From NCBI RefSeq assembly GCF_034479375.1, contig NZ_CP140155.1, positions 4,440,501 to 4,504,500 of the forward strand: a stretch of DNA of 64,000 nt, given 5' to 3'. This DNA is from Rhodopseudomonas palustris (GTDB taxonomy: Bacteria; Pseudomonadota; Alphaproteobacteria; Rhizobiales; Xanthobacteraceae). A program made the translations under genes and the position numbers. The notes beneath the pieces were generated by a model. It worked only from the letters and a program-made list of their open reading frames with translations. It was not told the origin of the DNA and made no database searches. This document shows positions 51,405 through 61,821 of this stretch, one piece after another; positions within the stretch are counted from its first letter, which is position 1, and the number at the start of each line of letters is the position of its first letter.

Positions 51405-51483
51405 ATCAATCCCGCAAAGCGGCAGGAGGCGAAGCCGAGCAGAGATTCAGGAGGCGGTGCCGAGCAGAGGAAAGAGCCGAAAC

Positions 51484-51619
51484 GGGCGCCGCAGGATCAT
51501 GGCCCCGGCGTCGACGTCGCCGCGGTCACCGCCAAGCGGTCGACCTACCAGGCGCAACTGTCGGCTTCTTACTCCGCGCCAAGGTACAGAGCCTCAATCT
51601 GGCGAGCTATCTGAGCTAG
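51484..51619 (+). pseudogene. Frame-shifted fragment resembling a flagellin/hook-protein C-terminus
   Basis: One frame reads VTAKRSTYQAQLSASYSA and, after a shift near 51575-51580, another reads AKVQSLNLASYLS before TAG 51617-51619. Such Gln/Ser/Leu-rich helical endings are typical of flagellin-like and hook-associated proteins. No flagellar genes are nearby. Weak evidence, no start. Confidence 0.3.
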
Positions 51620-51669
51620 CGCAGTTCATCGATTGATCGAAGCGATATGGCCCTCGCCGGATGCACTGA

Positions 51670-51781
51670 CTCCTCATCCTGAGGAGCCCCGGCAAAGCCG
51701 GGGCGTCTCGAAGGATGCGACGGACGCAGAGCCCGTGGCGCATGGTTCGAGACGGCGCTTCGCGCCTCCTCACCATGAGGT
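51670..51781. repeat. Palindromic repeat, family F
   Basis: CTCCTCATCCTGAGGAGCCC at 51670-51689 and GCCTCCTCACCATGAGG at 51764-51780 flank GTCTCGAAGGATG / CATGGTTCGAGAC arms. It lies in the 452 bp gap between the COG0523 promoter and the EamA gene. Confidence 0.75.
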
Positions 51782-51857
51782 TGTGCCTGCGGCGAGTATT
51801 CCTGAACGCCGGTGCTGATCCCCGAACGGCTCAAGTCGCCGGCGCGGTGCGCCCGGG

Positions 51858-52757
51858 TCACGCCGCGACCAGCAGCGCGACGCCGAGCACGATCAGCACG
51901 ATGCCGCCGAGTTCGCGCACCGACATCGGCTGCTTGAACGAGTAGTAGGCGACGGCCTGCGCGAACAGCACCTCGACCAGCGCCAGGGTGCGGACATTGG
52001 CGGCAGCGGTGAGCGCGAAGGCGAGGAACCAGAATTGCGACGCCGCGGCGCCGACGAAGCCCGCCAGCATCGACGGCTTCCACAGATGCAGGATGTCGCG
52101 CAGCACCTGCGGCGCGCGGGCCAGCAGATAGATCGTCAGCACCAGCGTCTGCACACCGAGAGCGAAGACGAGGGTGAACGTCGCCGCGGTGACGAAGCTG
52201 ACGCTCGGCACCACGATGATCGCGCCGCGAAACCCGACCGCCGACAGTGCGAATCCGGCGGCGGCGGCGAGCCCGAGCGCCGTCGGCCGCAGGCTGGCGA
52301 GGTTGCGCGCGCTGCCGGGCCGTAGCGCGGTGATCACCACGCCGAAGGTGGCGATCAGGATCGCGCCGACTTTCAGCACGGTCAGATGATCGCCGAGGAA
52401 CACGAAGCCGAAGATCGCGGTCTGGATCGCCTCGGTCTTCAGATAGGCGGTGGTGACCACGAAGGAGCGTTCGTTCATCGCCGCCAGCATCAGGCCGGTG
52501 GCGGCGATCTGCGACAGCGCGCCGAGCAACAGCCACGGCCAGAAGTCGAGGCCCGGCCACGGCAGCGCGTCGCCGGTCGCCGCGACCACCACGCCGAGGA
52601 ACAGGATCGAGAACGGAAACCCGAACAGGAAGCGGATGTTGGTCGCGCCCCAGGTGCCGAGCGGCCCGGTCAGCGAACGCTGCATTGCATTGCGCGCGAC
52701 CTGACCGAGGGCGGCGACGAGCGCGAACGGAATCCAGAGCGAGGCGGTGCTGAGCAT
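51858..52757 (-). CDS. EamA/DMT family transporter
   Basis: About 299 residues from ATG 52757 (MLSTASLWIPFAL); a longer start at 52829 adds 24 polar residues. Ten predicted helices in two EamA repeats, e.g. FLFGFPFSILFLGVVVAATG, AAMNERSFVVTTAYLKTEAI, FGFVFLGDHLTVLKVGAILI and VRTLALVEVLFAQAVAYYSF. The family exports or imports small metabolites; substrate unknown. Single gene, divergent from the following gene. Confidence 0.88.
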   Translation of the reverse strand: MLSTASLWIPFALVAALGQVARNAMQRSLTGPLGTWGATNIRFLFGFPFSILFLGVVVAATGDALPWPGLDFWPWLLLGALSQIAATGLMLAAMNERSFVVTTAYLKTEAIQTAIFGFVFLGDHLTVLKVGAILIATFGVVITALRPGSARNLASLRPTALGLAAAAGFALSAVGFRGAIIVVPSVSFVTAATFTLVFALGVQTLVLTIYLLARAPQVLRDILHLWKPSMLAGFVGAAASQFWFLAFALTAAANVRTLALVEVLFAQAVAYYSFKQPMSVRELGGIVLIVLGVALLVAA

Positions 52758-52912
52758 GAAATGATCGGGGCTGGAAGGGCGCGGCACCGTGGCCGCCCGG
52801 GTCGCCGCGGTCAACCGGAACCGGATCATGCCAGCGTTGCGCGGTGGCGCCGCGCTGGCGCCCGGGCGATTTGACGCTACACTCCTGCCGGAGCCCGACC
52901 GGGAGTGACGCC

Positions 52913-53728
52913 ATGCTGCGCTGCCTTGCCGCCTTCGTCGCGCTGTTCGCCGCGCTGCTGTCGCCGGCGCAGGCCGAGGACGGCTTCCGCGGCAGCGAGT
53001 GTCTGGCGATGGCGCAAGCGCCGCCGCGCGCGGTGCCGGTCAGTCTGCGGCGGACGGCTGCGGCCGAGCAGGTGCTGATCACCTATCGCGGGCACTCGAC
53101 CTATACGATCGAAACCCCCGGCGGCGTGATGGTCGCGACCGACTACAACGGCGCCTACGGCACCGGCCGGGTTCCGGACGTCGTCACCATGAACCGCGCG
53201 CATTCGACGCACTACACGCTGGCGCCCGATCCGAAGATCGCCCACGTGCTGCACGGCTGGGGCGACGACGGCCAGCCCGCGCATGTCCGGCTGCGGGTCG
53301 GCGACGTGATGATCCGCAACGTCACCACCGACATCCGCCGCACCATGTTCGACGACGGCAATGCCGGCATGATCAAGGACGGCAATTCGATCTTCATCTT
53401 CGAGGTCGCGGGCCTGTGCATCGGCCATCTCGGCCATTTGCACACCGCGCTCGACGACAGCCATTTCGCCGCGATCGGCCGGATCGACATCCTGATGGTG
53501 CCGATCGACGGCAGCTACACGATGTCGCTCGACGGCATCTCGCAGATCACCAAGCGGCTGCGCGCCTCGGTGGTGCTGCCGATGCACCGCTTCATGACGC
53601 CGCTCGACGAGTTCATGCGGCGCATCGGCCAATCGTTCGCGATCGATCAGCGCGGCGACAGCGCCCTGCGGATCTCGCGCGATACGCTGCCGGCGACGCC
53701 GACGGTGATCATTCTGAAAGGCGTATAG
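52913..53728 (+). CDS. Secreted metallo-beta-lactamase-fold hydrolase (UlaG-like)
   Basis: 271 residues from ATG 52913 behind GGGAGTGA. Signal peptide LAAFVALFAALLSPAQA. The fold shows YRGHSTYTIETPGGVMVATD (the GHST start of the beta-lactamase-like domain), HVLHGWGDDG, CIGHLGHLH with metal-binding His residues, DILMVPIDGSYTMS and ASVVLPMHRFMTP. It resembles L-ascorbate-6-phosphate-lactonase/UlaG-like proteins, but exported. The substrate is unknown. Confidence 0.85.
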   Translation: MLRCLAAFVALFAALLSPAQAEDGFRGSECLAMAQAPPRAVPVSLRRTAAAEQVLITYRGHSTYTIETPGGVMVATDYNGAYGTGRVPDVVTMNRAHSTHYTLAPDPKIAHVLHGWGDDGQPAHVRLRVGDVMIRNVTTDIRRTMFDDGNAGMIKDGNSIFIFEVAGLCIGHLGHLHTALDDSHFAAIGRIDILMVPIDGSYTMSLDGISQITKRLRASVVLPMHRFMTPLDEFMRRIGQSFAIDQRGDSALRISRDTLPATPTVIILKGV

Positions 53729-53771
53729 GAAAGCCGATCTCCGATCGGCTCAGAGGCATTTTTGTGAAGAG

Positions 53772-53911
53772 TGATGGATTGCCGGGTCAAGCCCGGCAAT
53801 GACGTCGGGATTTGGGTGACGCGTTGCTCTTCATCGGCGCTCCGAGGTGATTCAAGGTCTCACCTCACACCACCCACGTCATGCGCGGGCTTGACCCGCG
53901 CATCCATCGGC
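53772..53911. repeat. Palindromic repeat pair, family A
   Basis: GGATTGCCGGGTCAAGCCCG...GCAATGACG near 53776-53804 and CGTCATGCGCGGGCTTGACC...CGCATCCATCGG near 53878-53910. Each is a hairpin and the two face each other. Located between two converging genes. Confidence 0.75.
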
Positions 53912-53943
53912 TTCGAAAAATCCGACGACGATTTCGGACAGAA

Positions 53944-54705
53944 CTACGGCGCGGTCTCGGCCACCACCATGTAGTTCACGTCCATGTCGGCCGACAGCTT
54001 CCAGCGGTCGGCGAGCGGGTTGAACACCATGCCGGACTGTTCGGTGACGACCAGCCCGAAGCCGTGCAGATGCTGCTCGAGCTCGGCGGGGGTGACGAAC
54101 TTGTCCCATTGATGGGTGCCGCGCGGCAGCCAGCGCATGACGTATTCGGCGCCGACGATCGCCAGCGCGAAGCTCTTCCAGTTGCGGTTGAGTGTCGCCA
54201 CCACCATGATGCCGTTGGGCTTCATCAGCGCCGCGCAGCGGCCGAGGAAGGCGCCGACATCGGTGACGTGTTCGATCACTTCCATCGCCAGCACGATGTC
54301 GAAGCGCTCGCGCGGGTCGATCTCCTCCACCGTGGTGCAACGATAGTCGATCGGCAGATGCGACTTGTCGGCGTGGATCTTCGCCGCCGCGATGTTGGTC
54401 GCCGACGGATCGATCCCGATCACCTGGGCGCCGAGCCTTGTGAACGGCTCGCACAGCAGCCCGGCGCCGCAGCCGATATCCAGCATCCGCAAGCCTGACA
54501 GGCAGCTCAGGCTCTTGGCGTTGCGCTCGAATTTGCGGCAGGCGGCGTCGCGGATGAAGCTGATCCGCAGCGGGTTGATCCGGTGCAGCGGCGCCATCTT
54601 GCCGGTCGGGTCCCACCATTGCGCCGACAGTTTGGAGAATTTCGCGATTTCGGCCGGATCGACCGAGGGCGACGCGGGACCGGTGGATTCGGATTGCAGT
54701 GCCAT
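53944..54705 (-). CDS. ubiG: Ubiquinone biosynthesis O-methyltransferase
   Basis: 253 residues. UbiG methylates both hydroxyl groups during ubiquinone synthesis. AEIAKFSKLSAQWWDPTGKM and HRINPLRISFIRD are the typical N-terminus, LDIGCGAGLL the SAM motif I, LAMEVIEHV the post-II region, and LNRNWKSFALAIVGAEYVMR together with PRGTHQWDKFV the membrane-interacting family insert. Required for respiratory and photosynthetic electron transport. Confidence 0.96.
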   Translation of the reverse strand: MALQSESTGPASPSVDPAEIAKFSKLSAQWWDPTGKMAPLHRINPLRISFIRDAACRKFERNAKSLSCLSGLRMLDIGCGAGLLCEPFTRLGAQVIGIDPSATNIAAAKIHADKSHLPIDYRCTTVEEIDPRERFDIVLAMEVIEHVTDVGAFLGRCAALMKPNGIMVVATLNRNWKSFALAIVGAEYVMRWLPRGTHQWDKFVTPAELEQHLHGFGLVVTEQSGMVFNPLADRWKLSADMDVNYMVVAETAP

Positions 54706-54720
54706 GGATGCGCCGTGCTC

Positions 54721-55200
54721 CTATCGCGCGGTAATTGAACTTCGGAACGCCAAAGGCGCCGAAATGGTCCGGATGGTCTCCCGCCCCTCGCCGACGCCCA
54801 GAACGGTGACGTCACCATAGTCGAGAACGCGGCCGAGGATGCTCTGATCGAGGTCAACGCTCTCGATCTTGTCCAGGCTCATCTCGAAGGTACGGCGCTG
54901 GATGAATCCGGTTTTATGCACCAGTCGCAGTGACGTGACGTCGGTCTCGGTGGTCCAGCGATGGAACCAGGCCTTGAACGTCAAATACAGCGCGAATACC
55001 CCGATCACCGCCGCCAGCCCCAGCAGACCGGGCTCGATCCGCGGATCGACGGCGACAACGTCGGGTACGCGGGTCAGGCCAGCGACCGCGGCAACGATAA
55101 TCCACAGCCCAAGCGCAGGCAGGTAGAAGATCCAGTGCGGTTTGGCCGAATAGAGCACCTTCTCCCCGGGCTGGAGAATCTTGTCGATGTACCCCCCCAT
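54721..55200 (-). CDS. Bacterial PH domain (DUF304-like) membrane protein
   Basis: 159 residues from ATG 55200, with GGAG 6 nt before it. Two membrane helices (FYLPALGLWIIVAAVAGLTR; LLGLAAVIGVFALYLTFKAW) come before a bacterial PH domain (ETDVTSLRLVHKTGFIQRRT ... DKIESVDLDQSILGRVLDYG, DVTVLGVGEG). The domain is known as bPH2/YdbS-like; its role is unclear, usually membrane-linked. Divergent from lysC. Confidence 0.85.
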   Translation of the reverse strand: MGGYIDKILQPGEKVLYSAKPHWIFYLPALGLWIIVAAVAGLTRVPDVVAVDPRIEPGLLGLAAVIGVFALYLTFKAWFHRWTTETDVTSLRLVHKTGFIQRRTFEMSLDKIESVDLDQSILGRVLDYGDVTVLGVGEGRETIRTISAPLAFRSSITAR

Positions 55201-55367
55201 GCTGTCTCCGACGCCTTTCCCGACCGCCTTTCCGAAGCGATTCGCCTCGTCCGCGGCCTCGATTGCTTGCCCGGACCAGCGCCGCTGTGTATACGCGCCT
55301 CGCGGCGCCCAACTTGCGGAGTCCGCGCCATCAATACTCGTTGTCTGCAGGGATTGCACTATTCGTC

Positions 55368-56621
55368 ATGGGCCGGCTGGTGATGAAATTCGGCGGCACG
55401 TCCGTCGCCAATATCGAGCGCATCCAGAACGTCGCGCGCCATGTCAAGCGCGAGGTCGACGCCGGCCATGAGGTCGCCGTGGTGGTGTCGGCGATGTCCG
55501 GCAAGACCAACGAGCTGGTGGCCTGGTGCACCGAGGCGTCGCCGATGCACGACGCCCGCGAATACGACGCGGTGGTGGCGTCCGGCGAGCAGGTGACGTC
55601 TGGACTGCTGGCGATCGCCTTGCAGGCGCTCGGCATCCAGGCGCGGTCGTGGCAGGGCTGGCAACTGCCGATCCGCACCAGCGACGCCCACGCCTCGGCC
55701 CGGATCGTCGACATCGACGGCAGCGAGATCGTCAAGCGCTTCGGCGACCGCAAGGAAGTCGCGGTGATCGCCGGCTTCCAGGGCATCAATCCGGAAACCG
55801 GCCGCATCACCACGCTCGGCCGTGGCGGCTCCGACACCTCGGCGGTGGCGATCGCGGCGGCGCTGAAGGCGGACCGCTGCGACATCTACACCGACGTCGA
55901 CGGCGTCTACACCACCGACCCCCGCGTAGTGCCGAAGGCCAGGCGGCTCGACAAGGTGGCGTTCGAGGAAATGCTGGAACTGGCGTCGCAGGGCGCCAAG
56001 GTGCTGCAGGTCCGCTCGGTCGAGCTCGGCATGGTCTACAACGTGCCGATCTTCGTGCGCTCTTCGTTCGACAAACCCGAAGATATCGATCCGCACGGCA
56101 CGCCGCCGGGCACGCTGATCTGCAGCGAGGAGAAAATCATGGAGAACCACGTCGTCACCGGCATCGCCTTTTCCAAGGACGAAGCCCAGATCTCGGTGCG
56201 CCGGATCGAGGACAAGCCGGGTGTGGCGGCGTCGATCTTTGGGCCGCTGGCCGACGCCAATATCAACGTCGACATGATCGTGCAGAACGTCTCCGAGGAC
56301 GGCAAGACCACGGATCTCACCTTCACCGTGCCGGCGTCGGATTTCGCCCGCGCCAAGCAGACCATCACCTCGGCGCAGGACAAGATCGGCTATGCCCGGT
56401 TCGACAGCGAGACCGACGTCGCCAAGGTCTCGGTGATCGGCTCGGGGATGCGCAGCCATGCCGGCGTCGCGGCCCAGGCATTCGCCGCTTTGGCCGCCCG
56501 CAACATCAATATTCGCGCCATCACCACCTCGGAGATCAAGTTCTCGGTGCTGATCGACGCCGCCTATACCGAGCTCGCGGTACGAACGTTGCATACTTTG
56601 TACGGGTTGGATCAAGTTTAG
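55368..56621 (+). CDS. lysC: Aspartate kinase
   Basis: 417 residues from ATG 55368. Phosphorylates aspartate, the first step to lysine, threonine, methionine and diaminopimelate. The kinase domain shows VMKFGGTSVANIERI, GFQGINPETGRITTLGRGGS and YTDVDGVYTTDPR; two C-terminal ACT domains (GIAFSKDEAQISVRRIEDKP; AKVSVIGSGMRSHAGVAAQA) give feedback control, and NINIRAITTSEIKFSVLI is the usual regulatory strand. Upstream, in-frame codons before 55368 lie in the PH-protein promoter and are not used. Confidence 0.96.
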   Translation: MGRLVMKFGGTSVANIERIQNVARHVKREVDAGHEVAVVVSAMSGKTNELVAWCTEASPMHDAREYDAVVASGEQVTSGLLAIALQALGIQARSWQGWQLPIRTSDAHASARIVDIDGSEIVKRFGDRKEVAVIAGFQGINPETGRITTLGRGGSDTSAVAIAAALKADRCDIYTDVDGVYTTDPRVVPKARRLDKVAFEEMLELASQGAKVLQVRSVELGMVYNVPIFVRSSFDKPEDIDPHGTPPGTLICSEEKIMENHVVTGIAFSKDEAQISVRRIEDKPGVAASIFGPLADANINVDMIVQNVSEDGKTTDLTFTVPASDFARAKQTITSAQDKIGYARFDSETDVAKVSVIGSGMRSHAGVAAQAFAALAARNINIRAITTSEIKFSVLIDAAYTELAVRTLHTLYGLDQV

Positions 56622-56923
56622 AACAATTTTTCAGTCATTTCGGGCCGGGTGCGGCATTCGCCGCCGTTGCCCGCGGCAGGCGTTTTGCTTGGCAAATCAA
56701 GCGTCAATTCGCTATACGGCCTGAAGGGCGCGCGGCGCCGGCGAGACGGTTGAACGGCCGGTTCCGGTGCGTCGCGAAGGCTGGAATCGGGCCGTGAATC
56801 GGCCTGGTCCCGGCTTGCTTCGAAGGCCGGGGGCGGATCGCGGCCCGGCGAGGTTGCGTCGAGAGGTTCGTCGCCGGCACCGCAGGCCGGCGGTGGTGAC
56901 GATTTCAGGGGAGATTTCGGCAT
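56622..56923. other. 302 bp gap between lysC and ptsP
   Basis: No gene, repeat family member or hairpin was recognised. The start is AT-rich (GAACAATTTTTCAGTCATTTC), and TCAATTCGCTATACGG near 56704 could hold a -10 element for ptsP. Confidence 0.4.
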
Positions 56924-59191
56924 ATGCGGAGCACGTCGGGCGGCCCCCGCGTCTTGCTGAGACGGCTCCGTGAAACCATGGCGGAGCAGGTCTCCGCGCA
57001 GGAACGGCTGGACAAGATCGTGGTGCTGATCGCCGCCAATATGGTGGCGGAGGTGTGCTCGACCTACGTCCTGCGGGTCGACAACACCCTCGAACTCTAC
57101 GCCACCGAAGGCCTCAACCGCGAGGCTGTTCACCAAACCGTGCTGACCGCGCATGAAGGTCTGGTCGGTCTGGTCGCCTCCGAGGCGACGCCGCTGAATC
57201 TGTCCGACGCCCAGAGCCATCCGGCGTTCTCGTTCCGCCCGGAGACGGGCGAAGAGATCTATCACTCGTTCCTGGGCGTGCCGATCCTGCGCGCCGGCAA
57301 TACGCTCGGCGTGCTGGTGGTGCAGAACCGCGCCAAGCGCACCTATGTCGAGGAAGAAGTCGAGGCGCTGCAGACCACCGCCATGGTGCTCGCCGAGATG
57401 ATCGCCTCGGGCGAATTGTCGGCGCTGGCGCAGCCCGGCGCCGAGCCCGCGGCGCGGCACTCGATCCACAAGACCGGCGCGATCCTGTCCGACGGCATCG
57501 CGCTCGGCCACGTCGTGCTGCACGAGCCGCGCGTCGTCATCACCAACTACATCGCCGAGGATCTGCCCAAGGAGATCAAGCGGCTCGACACCGCGCTCGC
57601 CAATCTGCGCGCCGATCTCGACCGCCTGCTGGAGCGCGGCGACGTCGCCGACGGCGGCGACCATCGCGACGTGCTCGAAGCCTACCGGATGTTCGCCAAC
57701 GACCACGGCTGGTCGCACAAGCTGCACGAGGCGGTGGCCACCGGCCTCACCGCGGAAGCCGCCGTCGAACGCGTGCAGTCCGACACCCGCGCCCGGATGC
57801 TGCGCTCGACCGATCCTTATCTGCGCGACCGGCTGCACGATCTCGAGGACCTCGGCCACCGGCTGATGCGCCAGCTCGTCGGCCAGAACCACGCGCCGTC
57901 GCGCGAACAATTGCCCGACAACGCCATCCTGATCGCGCGCTCGATGGGCCCGGCGGCGCTGCTCGATTACGACCGCAACCGGCTGCGCGGCCTGGTGCTG
58001 GAGGAAGGCACCGCGAATTCCCACGTCTCGATCGTGGCGCGCGCGCTCGGCATCGCGGCGATCGGCGAAGTGCCGAACGCGCCGGGCATCGCCGATCCGG
58101 GCGACGCGATCATCGTCGACGCCACCTCCGGTTCGATCTATGTGCGGCCGTCGGCCGAGGTCGAGGCCGCCTATGCCGAGCGGGTGCGCTTCCGCGCCCG
58201 CCGCCAGGCGCAATATTCGGCGCTGCGCGATCTCGCCTGCGTCACCACCGACGGCCAGCCGATCGACCTGATGATCAATGCCGGGCTGGCGATCGACCTG
58301 CCGCATATCGACGACACCGGCTCGTCCGGCGTCGGCCTGTTCCGCACCGAGCTGCAGTTCATGATCGGCCAGAGCCTGCCGCGCTCCAGCGATCAACTCG
58401 CGCTGTACCGCGCCGTGCTGGATGCCGCCGGCGCCAAGCCGGTGACGTTCCGCACGCTCGATATCGGCGGCGACAAGGCGCTGCCCTACATGGAGACGGT
58501 GGTCGAGGAGAATCCGGCGCTCGGCTGGCGCGCGATCCGGCTCGGGCTCGATCGGCCCGGCCTGCTGCGCAGCCAGATCCGGGCGCTGCTGCGCGCCGGC
58601 GGCGGGCGCAATCTGCGCATCATGTTTCCGATGATCTCGGAAGTCGCCGAGTTCGACGCCGCCAAGGCGATCGTCGAGCGCGAGCTGACCTATCTGCGCC
58701 AGCACGGCCACACGCTGCCGGAGCGGGTCGATGTCGGCACCATGGTCGAGGTGCCGGCGCTGCTGTATCAGCTCGACGAATTGCTGAAGAAGGTCGACTT
58801 CATCTCGGTCGGCTCCAACGATCTGTTCCAGTTTTTGTATGCGGTCGACCGCGGCAACGCCAAGGTGTCGGACCGCTTCGACACGCTGTCGGCGCCGATC
58901 CTGCGCGCGCTGCGCGACATCGTGCGCAAGGCGAAAGCCGCCAGGCGCTCGGTGTCGCTGTGCGGCGAGATGGCGTCGCAGCCGCTCGGCGCGCTGGCGC
59001 TGATCGCGATCGGCTATCGGGCGCTGTCGGTGTCGGCGGTGTCGCACGGTCCGGTCAAGGCGATGATTCTCGGTCTCGACGCCGCCAAGGCCGAGGCGGC
59101 GATCTCGCCGCTGCTCGATCTGCCTTCCGGCAGCGTTTCGATCCGGCACAAGCTCGCGGAATTCGCCGAGGCCCACGGGCTGTCGTTGTAG
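56924..59191 (+). CDS. ptsP: Phosphoenolpyruvate-protein phosphotransferase PtsP (EI-Ntr)
   Basis: 755 residues. An N-terminal GAF domain (about 15-165, IVVLIAANMVAEVCSTYVLR) is followed by enzyme I domains: the phosphohistidine region with His367 in EGTANSHVSIVARALGI, and the PEP-binding TIM barrel (GVGLFRTELQFMI, VTFRTLDIGGDKALPYM, VGTMVEVPALLYQLDELL, SVGSNDLFQFLYAVDR, SLCGEMASQPL). It starts the nitrogen-related phosphotransfer chain to NPr and EIIA-Ntr, sensing glutamine through GAF in alphaproteobacteria. lysC-ptsP is a common order in this group. Confidence 0.96.
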   Translation: MRSTSGGPRVLLRRLRETMAEQVSAQERLDKIVVLIAANMVAEVCSTYVLRVDNTLELYATEGLNREAVHQTVLTAHEGLVGLVASEATPLNLSDAQSHPAFSFRPETGEEIYHSFLGVPILRAGNTLGVLVVQNRAKRTYVEEEVEALQTTAMVLAEMIASGELSALAQPGAEPAARHSIHKTGAILSDGIALGHVVLHEPRVVITNYIAEDLPKEIKRLDTALANLRADLDRLLERGDVADGGDHRDVLEAYRMFANDHGWSHKLHEAVATGLTAEAAVERVQSDTRARMLRSTDPYLRDRLHDLEDLGHRLMRQLVGQNHAPSREQLPDNAILIARSMGPAALLDYDRNRLRGLVLEEGTANSHVSIVARALGIAAIGEVPNAPGIADPGDAIIVDATSGSIYVRPSAEVEAAYAERVRFRARRQAQYSALRDLACVTTDGQPIDLMINAGLAIDLPHIDDTGSSGVGLFRTELQFMIGQSLPRSSDQLALYRAVLDAAGAKPVTFRTLDIGGDKALPYMETVVEENPALGWRAIRLGLDRPGLLRSQIRALLRAGGGRNLRIMFPMISEVAEFDAAKAIVERELTYLRQHGHTLPERVDVGTMVEVPALLYQLDELLKKVDFISVGSNDLFQFLYAVDRGNAKVSDRFDTLSAPILRALRDIVRKAKAARRSVSLCGEMASQPLGALALIAIGYRALSVSAVSHGPVKAMILGLDAAKAEAAISPLLDLPSGSVSIRHKLAEFAEAHGLSL

Positions 59192-59260
59192 CGACGATCT
59201 CCGCGCCGTCGCCTCGCCGTTGCCTTTTCCGTTTTCGCCTTCGCTGTCCGAGACCGATCG

Positions 59261-60346
<1,086 letters not shown>

Positions 60347-60385
60347 GCCGCGGCCACGCCGCCGCCCGCGCGCAGCGGCGCGCGC

Positions 60386-61264
60386 GTGAGCAACTCTTTT
60401 TCAGGCGCCAGCCTTGCCGCCGCGCGCCGCGCGCTCGGCAAGCGGCTGAAGGACGCCGCGATCGAATCGGCCGAGCTCGACGCCCGGCTGCTGATCGGCG
60501 AGGCGACCGGGCTCGATCTCACCGGACTGATCGTGCAGGCCGAGCGACAGCTCGCGCCGGACGAGGCCGAGCGGCTCGACGGATTCGCGACGCGCCGGCT
60601 GGCCGGCGAGCCGGTGGCGCGGATTCTCGGCCGGCGCGAATTCTGGGGCCTGCCGTTGACGCTGTCCGCCGACACCCTGGTGCCGCGGCCCGACACCGAG
60701 ACCGTGGTCGAGGTCGCGCTGGATTATCTGCGCGCCGAGGCGCTGTCGCGTCCGCTGATTCTCGATCTCGGCACCGGCTCCGGCGCGATCCTGCTGGCGC
60801 TGCTGTCGGAATGCCCCGACGCGTGCGGCGTGGCGACCGATATCAGTCTCGGAGCTCTACGAGCCGCGCGGGCGAATGCGGTCGCTCTCGGGCTGGCGAA
60901 TCGCGCCGGCTTCGTCGCCTGCGACTACGCCGCGGCGCTGGCCGGCCGTTTCGACCTGATCGTCTCCAACCCGCCTTACATCCCGGCGCGGGAGATCGCG
61001 ACGCTCGATGTCGAGGTTCGTGCGCACGATCCGCGCCGCGCGCTCGACGGCGGCGATGACGGTCTCGACGCCTATCGCCGGATCGCCCCCGAATCGAAGC
61101 GGCTGCTGCGGCCGGGCGGGGCGCTGGTGGTGGAGATCGGGCAGGGCCAGAGCGACGACGTCGCGGCGCTGATGCGGGCCGCCGGGCTGGCCGTCGCCGA
61201 CCCGCCGCGCCCCGATCTGGGCGGCGTTTTGCGGGTGGTGACGGGGCGGCATTTGACAGGTTAA
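60386..61264 (+). CDS. prmC: Release factor glutamine methyltransferase
   Basis: 292 residues, GTG start at 60386. PrmC/HemK methylates the Gln of the GGQ motif in release factors. The helical N-terminal domain (DARLLIGEATGLDLTGLIVQ) leads to LGRREFWGLPLTLSADTLVP, the SAM motif LDLGTGSGAILLALL and the substrate-binding NPPY at 195-198. Usual prfA-prmC gene pair. Confidence 0.96.
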   Translation: MSNSFSGASLAAARRALGKRLKDAAIESAELDARLLIGEATGLDLTGLIVQAERQLAPDEAERLDGFATRRLAGEPVARILGRREFWGLPLTLSADTLVPRPDTETVVEVALDYLRAEALSRPLILDLGTGSGAILLALLSECPDACGVATDISLGALRAARANAVALGLANRAGFVACDYAAALAGRFDLIVSNPPYIPAREIATLDVEVRAHDPRRALDGGDDGLDAYRRIAPESKRLLRPGGALVVEIGQGQSDDVAALMRAAGLAVADPPRPDLGGVLRVVTGRHLTG

Positions 61265-61821
61265 TGTCGGAATAGATTGCAAAAAACGCTTGGAATATCG
61301 GCTGAGAGCGACTACGTTCCGGCCAGGATATCGGTCCAGGGTGGTTGGTCCCGCGGGTCTGCGGTCAAAGACCGAAAAAGAACAGAGTTCTTGTCGAGAG
61401 CCCGGATCGAAATGGGTTCCCAAACGGCGGTTTTGATGGAGCGCGAAGGCTGAGACAGCCGCGCTGCTCGCGACCGCAGAGCGAACGAAAGCCTGAATTA
61501 CGCTTGAAGAACTCACGCAAGCGAAGCTGAGCCTGCTGTGGCGGGCTCGTTGAATGGTCCGGCCGGCGCGGCGCGGCGCGCTCCGGAGTTGGGGAACGCG
61601 TCTTTGTTGAACGCGACATACGGCACTAACGAGACCGGGCGGATCAATACTTCGGATGGTCGCATTGCGTTCGGCGTCGGCCGCGCGTCCGGCGATGCAT
61701 GCCCCGACAGAATTATGACTGGCCGCAGCATGCCGGCCTTCGCAACACACTCCAATCGGAACAAGCGGCCGTCGGGATATCGCGACGGTCGGGATATAAC
61801 GGGTTCGTAAGAAGGTAAGAC
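61265..61821. other. 557 bp leader or gap before the DUF4167 gene
   Basis: No known RNA or convincing gene. A 90-codon open frame (61538-61810) has poor codon use and no ribosome site. TTGCAA at 61277-61282 followed by an AT-rich GGAATATC could be a promoter, which would give a long 5' leader. Several short inverted words are present (e.g. GGTCAAAGACC near 61369-61379). Confidence 0.4.

Noticed and set aside
61538..61810. A 90-codon frame before the DUF4167 gene
   Set aside because: No ribosome site, unusual composition, no recognisable family.
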